Assembly (NCBI GenBank): GCA_012728375.1
Contig: JAAYFF010000041.1
Span: 39,574 to 103,573 of the forward strand
Length of the DNA: 64,000 nt
Origin: Bacillota bacterium
Lineage (GTDB): Bacteria; Bacillota; Dethiobacteria; DTU022; UBA8154
Direction: 5' to 3'
Shown here: piece after piece, positions 33,695 through 41,115 of the stretch
Position numbering within the stretch: the stretch's first letter is position 1
How the letters are laid out: the number at the start of each line of letters is the position of its first letter
Translations under genes and position numbers: made by a program
Notes under the pieces: model-generated
What the model was told of the DNA's origin: nothing
The model's input: the letters and a program-made list of their open reading frames with translations, nothing else
Databases searched by the model: none

Positions 33695-34690
33695 TTAATC
33701 TCCCAAGCCGGCAATGTCTCGAGGTTCTGAAGAAAAAAACAACTTTCCCTGTTCATCATAAATTTTTATGTGTTTAACTTTTTTCAGTGGGGAAAAGTCG
33801 ATTGTGTCGGGCGAAGGGAGGGTTAAAGATTCTAATGAATGCATTTCTGAAAGAGAAGAAACGTCCCGGATTGTATTTCCGGCTAACTTAAGTTCCCTTA
33901 AAGTAGTTATACCGGCAAGGGGGGAGATATCGTCGATTCTGTTTTGCGAGAGGTCGAGCTTGTTCAAATTGCACAGATATTCGAGGGCAGAAATATCAAT
34001 AATATAGTTATTGCTTAAATCAAGTTTCCATAAAGCAGTCATGTTTTCCACGGGAGGAATGTTTCTAATATCGTTATTGCTCAAATTTAACTCCACAAGA
34101 TGGTGAAAATTTGATATGGCTTCAATATCATATATTCTGTTATTGCTTAAATTAAGCTCCAGTAAATTGGATAGGCCGGCCAGGGGAGAGATATCCCTGA
34201 TCAGGTTTCCTTGAAGATCGAGAACCAGTAGTTTGTGATGTTTTTTTAAGGGAGAAAGATCGCTGATCTTATTGCCGGAAAGGTAAAGATATTCAAGGTT
34301 TCTTAATTTAGACAGGGGTGAAATATCTATAATTTTATTATCGCGAAGATCTACTTCCCAGAGTTTCTTTAATTTGGACAAGGGTGAAATATCAGTAATG
34401 TTATTGCCGCGCAGCTTAAGGCTTTCCAGCGACCTTGCCTCTTCCAGGCCCGAGAGGCTGGAAATATTTTTTTCGCTGAGATCCAGAGAAATTAATGAAG
34501 ACAGGTCTCCTCTGGTAAGCTTTCTATCGTCGAAGATTTTTATTTCCTCACGAATACAGTTTTCAAGTTGCGGGTCACTGAAAGAGACTTCAAAAAGGTC
34601 ACAACCTGTTGAAAATGTAAGAAACCAACAACTTAGAATAAGAGCCAATAAAAAATGTTTATTTATTTCTCTAATAGTATTATTATTCAT
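33695..34690 (-). CDS. Leucine-rich-repeat lipoprotein (internalin-like)
   Basis: A 331-residue exported protein. The N-terminus has a signal peptide ending in a lipobox-like STGC at residues 27-30, so it is probably lipid-anchored. From about residue 60 to 300 there are some ten or eleven 22-residue leucine-rich repeats of the internalin type (LxxLxLSNNxIxDISPLAxL). Such curved repeats bind proteins or surfaces. The start lies in a 17-bp tandem duplication that also duplicates ATG-AAT-AAT-AAT, and no good ribosome-binding site is seen. It converges with the recombinase gene, six bases away. Confidence 0.87.
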   Translation of the reverse strand: MNNNTIREINKHFLLALILSCWFLTFSTGCDLFEVSFSDPQLENCIREEIKIFDDRKLTRGDLSSLISLDLSEKNISSLSGLEEARSLESLKLRGNNITDISPLSKLKKLWEVDLRDNKIIDISPLSKLRNLEYLYLSGNKISDLSPLKKHHKLLVLDLQGNLIRDISPLAGLSNLLELNLSNNRIYDIEAISNFHHLVELNLSNNDIRNIPPVENMTALWKLDLSNNYIIDISALEYLCNLNKLDLSQNRIDDISPLAGITTLRELKLAGNTIRDVSSLSEMHSLESLTLPSPDTIDFSPLKKVKHIKIYDEQGKLFFSSEPRDIAGLGD

Positions 34691-34712
34691 TACAGATTAT
34701 TATTCATTACAG
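34679..34712. repeat. 17-bp tandem duplication at the start of the LRR gene
   Basis: ATTATTATTCATTACAG occurs twice in direct tandem (34679-34695 and 34696-34712). The first copy holds the start codon of the LRR gene (minus strand); the second holds a duplicate ATG that is followed after four codons by a stop. Confidence 0.95.
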
Positions 34713-34853
34713 GATGCCCCTTAACAAAAAATGCATTTTTTCGCTGTTACCAAAATTTCGACGCTCTTTTTAAATTTCCTGCAACAAAAAGCAGAATAGA
34801 GAGGTTTTGCTATTTTTTCGGTATTAACTCTAAAATTCAAGGAGGTAGAAGAT

Positions 34854-35399
34854 GTGGTAAAACAATTTAAAGGAGTTACTTTGGAGTGTTTGCAGGGCAA
34901 CATAACTGCTCAGAGAGATATTACCGCGATTGTCAATGCAGCAAATGCCTGGCTTCGGAAAGGAGGAGGTGTTGCAGGGGCTATTCACAGTGCTGCAGGT
35001 CCCGGCCTGGAACAAGAATGTCGTCCGCTGGCCCCCATTAAAACCGGTGAGGCTGTCATTACCGGAGGGCATAACCTTCCCAATCGCTTTGTCATTCATT
35101 GTTTAGGGCCGGTTTACGGTGTTGATAAGCCTGAACCGATATTGCTGGGAAATTGCTATCGCAATGCTTTAAAGCTGGCCGAACAGAATAAAATCGATTC
35201 TATCGCTTTTCCGGCTATTTCAACGGGTATATTTGGTTATCCCTTGGCCGAAGCAGCAGAAGTTGCCGTGAAAACTGTTATGGAAGTAATTGCTGCCTCC
35301 AAATTGGAGCACCTTAAACTTGTTCGCTTTGTTCTCTTTGGGCAACAAGATCTGCGGGTTTATGAAGAAGTCTTTTCCCGGTTAATGCCGGAAAAATAA
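34854..35399 (+). CDS. Macro-domain protein (ADP-ribose binding or hydrolysing)
   Basis: A 181-residue single macro domain. GNITAQRDITAIVNAANAWL (ADP-ribose-binding Asp and Asn), KGGGVAGAIHSAAGPGL and FPAISTGIFGYPLAEAAEV are the three classical motifs, close to MacroD/YmdB. These proteins bind ADP-ribose or reverse ADP-ribosylation, and some bind O-acetyl-ADP-ribose. Start GTG 34854 after AAGGAGG; the ATG two bases before it is out of frame and stops at once. It stands alone. No DarT or other ADP-ribosyltransferase gene is adjacent, so it is not an obvious DarG-type antitoxin. Confidence 0.92.
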   Translation: MVKQFKGVTLECLQGNITAQRDITAIVNAANAWLRKGGGVAGAIHSAAGPGLEQECRPLAPIKTGEAVITGGHNLPNRFVIHCLGPVYGVDKPEPILLGNCYRNALKLAEQNKIDSIAFPAISTGIFGYPLAEAAEVAVKTVMEVIAASKLEHLKLVRFVLFGQQDLRVYEEVFSRLMPEK

Positions 35400-35491
35400 A
35401 AGATAAAGAGTAACGATAACTCCACAAGGAAAAATTTTCATTAGTTATATATCCTCCGCTTTCGGGAATACTGTTAGTGGAGGTGTACTAT

Positions 35492-35659
35492 ATGAGCATA
35501 AGAAAAATGGCTACTTCTGCGGAAAAGTGAATGGAAAGCCTACAGAGTCTTGTTAAGACCAGCGGAGAAAAGATTACTGATGAAGTAAGAGAAAAGGGTC
35601 AGGAAGTAATGAATATGATGAGCGATTTTCTGGAAATGCTCAGGAATACTGTAAAGTAA
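35492..35659 (+). pseudogene. Small ORF interrupted by an in-frame TGA
   Basis: After GGAGGTG a frame runs MSIRKMATSAEK, TGA at 35528-35530, then without shift MESLQSLVKTSGEKITDEVR and on to LRNTVK and TAA at 35657-35659. The two halves join into a single charged, amphipathic 55-codon protein if the TGA is read through. The first part has the only strong ribosome-binding site; the second begins with ATG directly after the TGA and has none. It ends two bases before a strong terminator. It could be a nonsense mutant, a sequencing error, or two coupled peptides. Selenocysteine is unlikely because I see no SECIS-like hairpin after the TGA. Confidence 0.6.
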
Positions 35660-35660
35660 A

Positions 35661-35713
35661 ACAAGCGGGCTTTTGACAGAGCCGGTTCTGTCAAAAGCCC
35701 GCTTGTTATTTTC
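35661..35713. terminator. Long bidirectional terminator
   Basis: A perfect 20-bp inverted repeat (35661-35680 and 35687-35706) around GCCGGT, with T-rich sequence on the plus side (TATTTTCC). It can stop the small ORF (plus) and the YolD-like gene (minus). Confidence 0.85.
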
Positions 35714-35751
35714 CTCACTGAATATAAACCTTGAAACCTTTGAAGGGCCAC

Positions 35752-36090
35752 TTACCCTTCAGCTACAAAAATAATCCTGTTTACGGATATTGTTTTGATT
35801 TCATCTGATGCCCGTAAAATAATTGTTTTATTAGCAGCATTTATTTGGTCAACAACGCCGGTTACCGTATTTCGCCTGTTGTTAAAAATGTAGGAAATAC
35901 AAAGAGGAGATTTATTATCAAGGGACTGCCTGAGCAGCCATTCCCATTCCTCAAGCTGCTGCTGATCAATTTCCGGAATGTGTAACTCCCTGGATTTATC
36001 CTTTTCCCGCCGGTGTTCGCTTAAAGCTTCAACATGCTCCGGAAGCATCATAGTGCTGCACCGGAACTGATTAAAGAGTTTGATTAGCAT
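35752..36090 (-). CDS. YolD-like protein
   Basis: A 112-residue YolD-like protein. MMLPEHVEALSEHRREK is the family signature, followed by a helix (IDQQQLEEWEWLLRQSL) and an SH3-like beta barrel (SYIFNNRRNTVTGVVDQINA, shortened). In Bacillus, YolD genes are often paired with the Y-family polymerase homologue UvrX/YqjW; no polymerase lies here. The ATG at 36090 has AAGGAGG six bases upstream. A good promoter and a palindrome lie ahead of it. Function is unknown; a link to DNA damage or sporulation is suggested only by the family. Confidence 0.8.
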   Translation of the reverse strand: MLIKLFNQFRCSTMMLPEHVEALSEHRREKDKSRELHIPEIDQQQLEEWEWLLRQSLDNKSPLCISYIFNNRRNTVTGVVDQINAANKTIILRASDEIKTISVNRIIFVAEG

Positions 36091-36123
36091 AAAAAGCCTC
36101 CTTACGAACTTATGTTTGCTAAT

Positions 36124-36152
36124 ATAATACTCCTGTTTTTATGTTTCGGCAA
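36124..36152 (-). promoter_or_regulatory. Promoter of the YolD-like gene
   Basis: Reading the minus strand: TTGCCG (36152-36147), 17 bases, TATTAT (36129-36124), 34 bases before the start codon. A near-perfect palindrome abuts the -35 box. Confidence 0.7.
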
Positions 36153-36167
36153 CGTTTATAAAACGTT
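36151..36167. promoter_or_regulatory. Operator-like palindrome upstream of yolD
   Basis: AACGTTTATAAAACGTT is a 17-bp inverted repeat with one mismatch around a central T, overlapping the -35 edge of the yolD promoter. It is also 220 bases before the molybdenum hydroxylase genes. The rest of the 300-base gap (36168-36390) is AT-rich; I see no riboswitch there. Confidence 0.5.
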
Positions 36168-36390
36168 AAAAACGCTTATACATTAACCTCATTAGCAGTT
36201 ACATTTTGTTTACTTTTATCCTTTTGTTCAAATTATTGTTTATGTAGTCGCACCGCCTTCGGGTACCGTCGTAAAGGGATAGTGATTATAATTTTAAATA
36301 ATCAAATAAACAGAAGGATCTAGCGAAAATATAGAGAAATTAAAAAATATCAGAATAATAAGGTAATACCGAAAATAAAGAAGGAGAGGT

Positions 36391-36915
36391 ATGGCAATGC
36401 CTGTAGATAAAAAAGCAACTCAGGCTACTATTACGCTTACCGTTAATGGTAAACTGCACACGTTTTCAGTCGGAGAAAGCCCTCACGAGGTCCCGCCTTC
36501 CCACACCCTGGCACAAACCCTCAGGGAAAAGTTGGGGCTGACAGGCACGAAAATTTCATGTGACCACGGCGCCTGCGGTTGTTGCACAGTGATTATGGAC
36601 GGTAAAGCAGTCCTTTCATGTATGCTCTTGACTGTGGAGTGTAACGGAAAGGAAATAACAACAATTGAGGGGCTGGGAGATCCCGTAACCGGCCAACTAG
36701 ATCCCCTCCAGCAGTCTTTCATTGACCATACGGCCTTTCAGTGCGGTTTCTGCACCCCTGGTATTATTATGAGCGCGAAAGCTCTTCTCAATGAAAACCC
36801 TTCTCCTACAGAAAACGATGTGAAAGAAGCTCTTGCAGGCAACTTTTGCCGTTGCATCAGCCATTACCATGTCTTAGAGGCGGTAATGGCAACAGTAAAA
36901 AAGGGGGGTAAATAA
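36391..36915 (+). CDS. [2Fe-2S] subunit of a xanthine oxidase-family hydroxylase
   Basis: A 174-residue electron-transfer subunit with two [2Fe-2S] clusters. The N-terminal plant-type ferredoxin domain has cysteines in CDHGACGCCTV and a later SCM; the C-terminal helical domain has CGFCTPGIIMSAKALL and NFCRCISHY. Such subunits (CoxS, XdhC-type naming differs) carry electrons from the molybdenum centre. AGGAGAGG lies just before; ATG 36391 or 36397 could be the start. It is three bases ahead of the large subunit, so they form one operon. The residues before the domain (MAMPVDKKATQA) are a short extension. Confidence 0.92.
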   Translation: MAMPVDKKATQATITLTVNGKLHTFSVGESPHEVPPSHTLAQTLREKLGLTGTKISCDHGACGCCTVIMDGKAVLSCMLLTVECNGKEITTIEGLGDPVTGQLDPLQQSFIDHTAFQCGFCTPGIIMSAKALLNENPSPTENDVKEALAGNFCRCISHYHVLEAVMATVKKGGK

Positions 36916-36918
36916 TAG

Positions 36919-39195
36919 ATGAAAAAGTACCGCTTTATCGGCCAATCTACCCCCAGAAAGGACGCCCTTGATATCGTAACCGGCAGGACGAAGTTCATTA
37001 ATGATCTTTACATTCCCAATATGCTTTACGGCAAGATTCTCAGAAGCCTTTTGCCCCATGCCCTTATTAAAAGTATCGATACTTCGGAGGCCATGCGCCT
37101 CCCGGGCGTAAAAGCCGTTCTTACGTATAAAGATGTTCCGGATTGGAAGGGAGGGGCAATACCCTTTCATGTCCGGGTTCTAGACAGTAAAGTACGTTAT
37201 GTGGGCGATGCTGTTGCCCTCGTTGCGGCTGAGACGGAAGATATCGGGGAAGAAGCCCTTCGTCTCATCAAGGTCGAGTATGAACCTCTTCCCGCTGTTT
37301 ATGATGTGGAAGAGGCCATGAAACCGGATGCACCCCAGCTGTATGAGCAGTTCCCCGGCAATGTTCTGCCGCAGGGTGTTCCTGCATTTGGTTCCCATGC
37401 CCTTCAGGAAGTTATTATCGGCGATGTGGAAAAAGGGCGGAAGGAAGCGGATATTATTGTTGAAGGAACCTTTGCCTATGAAAACATTCCCAATCCTCTG
37501 CCCCCGGAACCCCCCGGGGTAATCGCTTCCTGGGAGGGACCGGATACCCTGACCGTTTGGTCGGCGTCCCAGGGCCCCCATATGATTAAGGTTGCTCTCC
37601 AAAGGCGGCTGGGATCCATCAATCTCCATTCTCTGGGCAGTCCTGTTGGAGCCAGCTACGGTTCGAAATATATGTCCTGGCAGTATGTTTTGCCTGCCGC
37701 CGCGCTGGCAAAAGCTACAGGCAGGCCTGTGAAACTCTGTTATGGCAAGCCTGAGCACCAGGCGGCCTTCACGTTACGGCTGGGATCCCGCATTCACGGT
37801 CAAGTAGGCATGAAGAAAAACGGTGAAGTCACGTTTTTATCGGGAGAGTGGCTTGTGAACACCGGGGCTTTTTCGGAAACATCCCAGGCCATGGTTGCCG
37901 TGGGCTGCGGCGAGGTGCAGCTCATGCTCAGATGTCCAAATTGGAGACTTAAGCCCAAAATTGTGTGCACCAACAGAACGGCTTCAGGGCAGGTAAGGGG
38001 TTTTGGCGGCCAGGAACTAAAATGCGCGTTTCTTCCCCTTCTTACCATGGCTATGGAAAAGGCCGGAATAGATCCCGTGGACTTTTTTAAAAAGAACTAT
38101 GTCAAGCCTGGTGACGGTTATTACTGGCGCGACGGGAACTGGTGGGTATACAGGGGCGTTGATTATTCGAAGGCCATCGAACGGGGAGCTGAAGTATTTG
38201 GCTGGAAGGATAAATGGAAAGGATGGTTAAAGCCTACATCCATCAATGGTGCGAGGCGAAGGGGCGTCGGGGTTGGTGTGCACGGTAATGCCGATGTTGG
38301 CGAGGATATATCAGAAGCATATGTACGTCTTGATCCCAACGGTACAGCCATAATACACTCCGGCTTGGCCGAGCACGGCACGGGTCAGGTAAGCAATATC
38401 TGTAAGATGGTGGCTGAAATATTGCAACTTCCCCTGGAACGGGTTTTTGTAACACCTAATGATTCGCGTGTAAATCCTTTTGAGATGGGCCCCGTCGGGT
38501 CGAGGGGGACCTATGCCATCGGCAGCGCGGTAATAGCTGCTGCCGAAGATGCGAAAAAACAGCTTTTGGAAATGGCAGCACCTAAGTTTAAGGTAAAAGG
38601 GGAAGACCTTGAGACAGAAAATGCAATGATCTTTGTTAAGGATAAACCCGAGGTAAAGCTCCCGTGGATTAAAGCCATAGGTAATGATCAAACCGTTACA
38701 GGCCGCGGCCGCTTTGTGCCTGATTTTTCCTTGCCCAATTTTATGATGATTTTTACCGAAGTTGAAGTTGATACAGAAACAGGCAAGGTTGAGCTTATCC
38801 GGGTCGTAGCTGCCACTGATGTGGGACAGATCATCGATCCTCCCGGCATTACAAACCAGCTTAACGGATGCCTGGGTTCCGCAGGTATTGACAGCGCTAT
38901 CTATGAAGAAACAATCTTTGATTCACGGCTGGGGCTGATCTTGAATCCCAATATGATCGACTACAAGTGGCGTACCTTTTCTGAGCTCCCTGAGATGGAG
39001 CATGTTATCCTTGAAACACCTTTTCCCAGCCACAGTTTTCACGCTGTTGGCGTAGGTGAGATCGCCACGGCTCCGGGTCCCTCTGCTGTCCTTATGGCCG
39101 TATCCAATGCGCTGGGTGTCCGGATACATGATTACCCTCTTACACCTGATAAAATTTTAAGCGTTTTGGGGAAGACAGCTAATAAGAGAGGATGA
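36919..39195 (+). CDS. Molybdopterin-binding large subunit of a xanthine oxidase-family hydroxylase
   Basis: A 758-residue catalytic subunit (aldehyde oxidase/xanthine dehydrogenase/CO dehydrogenase-large type). The N-terminal a/b hammerhead domain (DALDIVTGRTKFINDLYIPN) is followed by Moco-binding segments (GQVRGFGGQELKCA, GLAEHGTGQVSN, GPVGSRGTYAIGSAV) and the base Glu in GVGEIATAPGPSA near the C-terminus. No FAD subunit is present upstream or downstream, so electrons may go to ferredoxin or another carrier, as in Desulfovibrio aldehyde oxidoreductase or isoquinoline oxidoreductase. The substrate cannot be named. The end of the gene borders a decayed island. Confidence 0.9.
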   Translation: MKKYRFIGQSTPRKDALDIVTGRTKFINDLYIPNMLYGKILRSLLPHALIKSIDTSEAMRLPGVKAVLTYKDVPDWKGGAIPFHVRVLDSKVRYVGDAVALVAAETEDIGEEALRLIKVEYEPLPAVYDVEEAMKPDAPQLYEQFPGNVLPQGVPAFGSHALQEVIIGDVEKGRKEADIIVEGTFAYENIPNPLPPEPPGVIASWEGPDTLTVWSASQGPHMIKVALQRRLGSINLHSLGSPVGASYGSKYMSWQYVLPAAALAKATGRPVKLCYGKPEHQAAFTLRLGSRIHGQVGMKKNGEVTFLSGEWLVNTGAFSETSQAMVAVGCGEVQLMLRCPNWRLKPKIVCTNRTASGQVRGFGGQELKCAFLPLLTMAMEKAGIDPVDFFKKNYVKPGDGYYWRDGNWWVYRGVDYSKAIERGAEVFGWKDKWKGWLKPTSINGARRRGVGVGVHGNADVGEDISEAYVRLDPNGTAIIHSGLAEHGTGQVSNICKMVAEILQLPLERVFVTPNDSRVNPFEMGPVGSRGTYAIGSAVIAAAEDAKKQLLEMAAPKFKVKGEDLETENAMIFVKDKPEVKLPWIKAIGNDQTVTGRGRFVPDFSLPNFMMIFTEVEVDTETGKVELIRVVAATDVGQIIDPPGITNQLNGCLGSAGIDSAIYEETIFDSRLGLILNPNMIDYKWRTFSELPEMEHVILETPFPSHSFHAVGVGEIATAPGPSAVLMAVSNALGVRIHDYPLTPDKILSVLGKTANKRG

Positions 39196-39203
39196 AAAAA
39201 TAA

Positions 39204-39344
39204 TACAACGAACGCAGTATTAAATCACAAGGCGCAAAACACGACATATACACCAACGGAATAAAAAACGAAACAATACCTCGCCACAATGAAATTAACG
39301 AACTCCTCGCCAAAGCAATCATCAAGAGGCTGGGGCTAAAATAA
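39204..39344 (+). pseudogene. Remnant of a hicA-type toxin gene
   Basis: Without a start codon, the frame encodes a run with GAKHDIYTNGIKNETIPRHNE and ILAK-like ending AIIKRLGLK then TAA. This is the C-terminal two thirds of a HicA mRNA-interferase of the KHDIYTNG subtype. An ATG-AAA-AAA-TAA lies just upstream in the same frame, so the N-terminal part is lost. It differs in type from the intact HicA at 40280, so it is not a simple duplicate of that gene. It marks the left edge of the accessory island. Confidence 0.75.
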
Positions 39345-39565
39345 AGCCTTTTGTTCTTCCTTTTGAAGACCGGTTGTCTCTCATCTCACCGCTTCCTTTT
39401 TTATTATGAGGCCAGGATCTGCTGATCAGCTCTTCCTGGTTACCGCTTGGGACAAAGGGTAAAAGCGAAAAAAAGAATAATGAAGAAGAGGGGGCGGCTC
39501 TACCTGGTAAAGTGATAATGCCGTTCCCACGATTCTATCTCCAAAGCCAAAAAGGATGACTGCCC

Positions 39566-39982
39566 TTGAGCGCTCTAAAAACCCCTGTAAGGCGATTTTG
39601 TAAAGATATACTGAGGCAATATCCATTAATGAAACAAGAGCTTGCAGCCCTAGAGGAAGAAAAAACGGCTATAGCTGAAGCCCTGCCTGTCTCAACCTGG
39701 CAGGAATCTGTTCGAGCGAAAGCCATAGGTGATAGGACGGCAAACCAGGCCCTTAAGCTGTTGCGGTTAGAGGAAACGTGGAGCAGGACCCGCTTTTACG
39801 TCCAGGCGGTTGAGGATTTACTTGCTTATCTTGACGAAGAGAAGCGGAATCTTATTGAATTACACTACTTTGACGGTTATCCCATATGGAAAGTAGCCCA
39901 AGAAATGGGCATTGACGAATCAACGTTTCATAGATACCAGACAACTGCCCTTGTTCTACTTGCCCATAGGCTGGGGCTGTAA
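39566..39982 (+). CDS. Phage-type sigma-70 region 4-like regulator (RinA/ArpU-like)
   Basis: A 138-residue protein with an N-terminal helical region (residues ~1-90, charged) and a C-terminal HTH like sigma region 4: LDEEKRNLIELHYFDGYPIW, then VAQEMGIDESTFHRYQTTAL. This is the layout of phage late-gene activators such as RinA, ArpU and DUF1492 proteins. Start TTG 39566 follows AAGGATG. It suggests that the island derives from a prophage. The 220 bases upstream hold only fragmentary short frames. No phage structural genes are visible. Confidence 0.65.
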   Translation: MSALKTPVRRFCKDILRQYPLMKQELAALEEEKTAIAEALPVSTWQESVRAKAIGDRTANQALKLLRLEETWSRTRFYVQAVEDLLAYLDEEKRNLIELHYFDGYPIWKVAQEMGIDESTFHRYQTTALVLLAHRLGL

Positions 39983-40074
39983 TAAACAGCCAGTAGCCCC
40001 ATAGAAGGCTTTATTTGAATTACAGGTATAAAAATTATATTAGCTGTGTTTTTAAAGCCCCTTAAAACGCAAAT

Positions 40075-40239
40075 ATGAAGGCCGAGGAGCTGGAGGCCAT
40101 AGAGCGGGAGCGGGCGCAACAACGACAGGCGCATGGGCGAACAGCACCGGGAAAAACGCTTGTGGAAATATTTCCACAAGCGTTGAAAGGCAAGACCCGC
40201 GACAAAGTGGCCGAGGTAATTGGCATAGGAAGCAGATAG
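40075..40239 (+). pseudogene. Remnant of a ParB-like (Spo0J-type) protein
   Basis: A 54-codon frame begins MKAEELEAIERERAQQRQ and ends GKTRDKVAEVIGIGSR then TAG. The last part matches the helix-turn-helix region of ParB/Spo0J-like proteins on plasmids, phages and integrative elements (G-K-T-R-D-x-V-A-E-x-x-G-I-G-S-G-x-x-Y), but it stops where the recognition helix should go on. The frame has a stop four codons ahead of the ATG and no ribosome-binding site, so both ends are missing. Confidence 0.6.
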
Positions 40240-40256
40240 TAGAAGAGTTGGCATAA

Positions 40257-40281
40257 AAAAACAACCCGGTATTGCCGGGTT
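40257..40281 (-). terminator. Terminator after hicA (minus strand)
   Basis: On the minus strand AACCCGG-CAATA-CCGGGTT (40281-40263) is followed by GTTTTTTTATG, a good terminator shape that ends the hicBA unit. Confidence 0.8.
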
Positions 40282-40513
40282 ATAGCAGTTCTAATAATTC
40301 TTCAACGGTGAGGCCCGCTTGGTCCAGGATATTTTTCAACGTCTTGGGTTTAAGTGTCTTGTTACCGTGTATTGGCACGGTCACCAGCTTCCCACCGCTT
40401 GGTGGCTCCAGGTAGTGGTGACTACCTCGAACGTGTACCAACCTAAAGCCGGATCTGGTAAGCGCAGCCATAATATCTTTATCGGAAGCACGAGGGAGGC
40501 GGGGTGTCATCAT
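40280..40513 (-). CDS. hicA: HicA-family mRNA interferase toxin
   Basis: A 77-residue toxin of the HicA family (double-stranded RNA-binding fold). The catalytic His lies in VRGSHHYLEPPSGG; the N-terminal AALTRSGFRLV and the C-terminal LKNILDQAGLTVEELL are typical. HicA cleaves mRNA independent of ribosomes and is neutralised by HicB. Its ATG overlaps the hicB stop (TAATG), so translation is coupled. The pair is intact, unlike the hicA remnant at 39204. Its presence may have helped the island persist. Confidence 0.92.
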   Translation of the reverse strand: MMTPRLPRASDKDIMAALTRSGFRLVHVRGSHHYLEPPSGGKLVTVPIHGNKTLKPKTLKNILDQAGLTVEELLELL

Positions 40514-40746
40514 TATAATGATACCTCAACCTCACCGTAAAATAGCTGTATATCTTTTTCGGGGAGCGGGCGGCCTTTGATTTGCAAAGCCTCCAGGTAA
40601 CCTCTAATAGCCTCCTGGACGTTCTCCAAAGCCTCCTGAATGGTATCTCCCTCAGTGATACAACCGGGTAAGGCCGGAACGGTTACGGTATAACCCCCGT
40701 TGTTTTCATCATGTTCAAGAATGACCTTGAACTTATGCTTTCGCAT
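40513..40746 (-). CDS. hicB: HicB-family antitoxin
   Basis: A 77-residue antitoxin with the partial RNase H-like HicB fold: FKVILEHDENNGGYTVTVPA, LPGCITEGDTIQEALENVQE, and a short C-terminal tail. There is no C-terminal DNA-binding HTH or ribbon-helix-helix domain, so autoregulation may rely on another protein; the ribbon-helix-helix gene 115 bases upstream is a candidate. GGGAGGG lies ahead of the ATG. It is first in the hicB-hicA order, as is common in Firmicutes. Confidence 0.92.
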   Translation of the reverse strand: MRKHKFKVILEHDENNGGYTVTVPALPGCITEGDTIQEALENVQEAIRGYLEALQIKGRPLPEKDIQLFYGEVEVSL

Positions 40747-40861
40747 TATATCCCTCCCCTTTTTGTCGGGTATGTATTCCAGCAGATCGCCAGGTATCTA
40801 ATGTGCCACTTTTCCAGCTTGCAGTTGGGATAAGTTAGCTTTATTACGGTGCCAGTAAAAA

Positions 40862-41029
40862 TTACCTACTCTTCATATTATCTGGTTTGGGATTCTGTTT
40901 TACTGCCCATTCCAGCAAGAAGCGTACTGCTTCTGCCCTGGCCTGGAAGCGCCTATTAAACCTATAATCGTCTATTCGCTTCATTAAATCCTTGCTTATG
41001 GGTATGTGCAAAAAGGTTTTTTCGTCCAT
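40862..41029 (-). CDS. Small ribbon-helix-helix-like protein
   Basis: A 55-residue protein too short for many gene finders. It reads MDEKTFLHIPISKDLMKRID, then DYRFNRRFQARAEAVRFLLE and ends DNMKSR. A short strand (TFLHIPIS) followed by two helices, with RAEAVRFLLEWA as the second, is the CopG/Arc-type ribbon-helix-helix DNA-binding fold. AGAAGGCGATTT precedes the ATG on the minus strand. It is transcribed away from the consensus promoter at 41087 and lies between it and hicB, so it is a probable local repressor of that promoter or of hicBA. The regulatory link is inference. Confidence 0.7.
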   Translation of the reverse strand: MDEKTFLHIPISKDLMKRIDDYRFNRRFQARAEAVRFLLEWAVKQNPKPDNMKSR

Positions 41030-41086
41030 GAAATCGCCTTCTTTTTGAATAATTGTTTTAATTTATTCTAACACACAAAAATAACA

Positions 41087-41115
41087 TTGACAACAATTTG
41101 TTGCGATGTTATAAT
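41087..41115 (+). promoter_or_regulatory. Perfect-consensus sigma-A promoter in the island
   Basis: TTGACA (41087-41092), exactly 17 bases, TATAAT (41110-41115). Both boxes are perfect. It would drive a leader with AAGGAGG at ~41151 and a 9-codon frame from GTG 41166, then the genes at 41336 and 41831. Such a strong promoter needs a repressor; palindromes overlap it. Confidence 0.85.

Noticed and set aside
35528..35530. TGA as a selenocysteine codon
   Set aside because: No stable hairpin follows within the usual distance, the protein resembles no selenoprotein, and the next codon is ATG.
36168..36390. Molybdenum cofactor riboswitch ahead of the hydroxylase genes
   Set aside because: A GC-rich patch (CACCGCCTTCGGG) is present, but the conserved Moco motif elements are not recognisable.
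39345..39565. Short frames such as MKKRGRLYLVK and MPFPRFYLQSQKG
   Set aside because: Both are under 14 codons, overlap each other and match no family that I can recognise.
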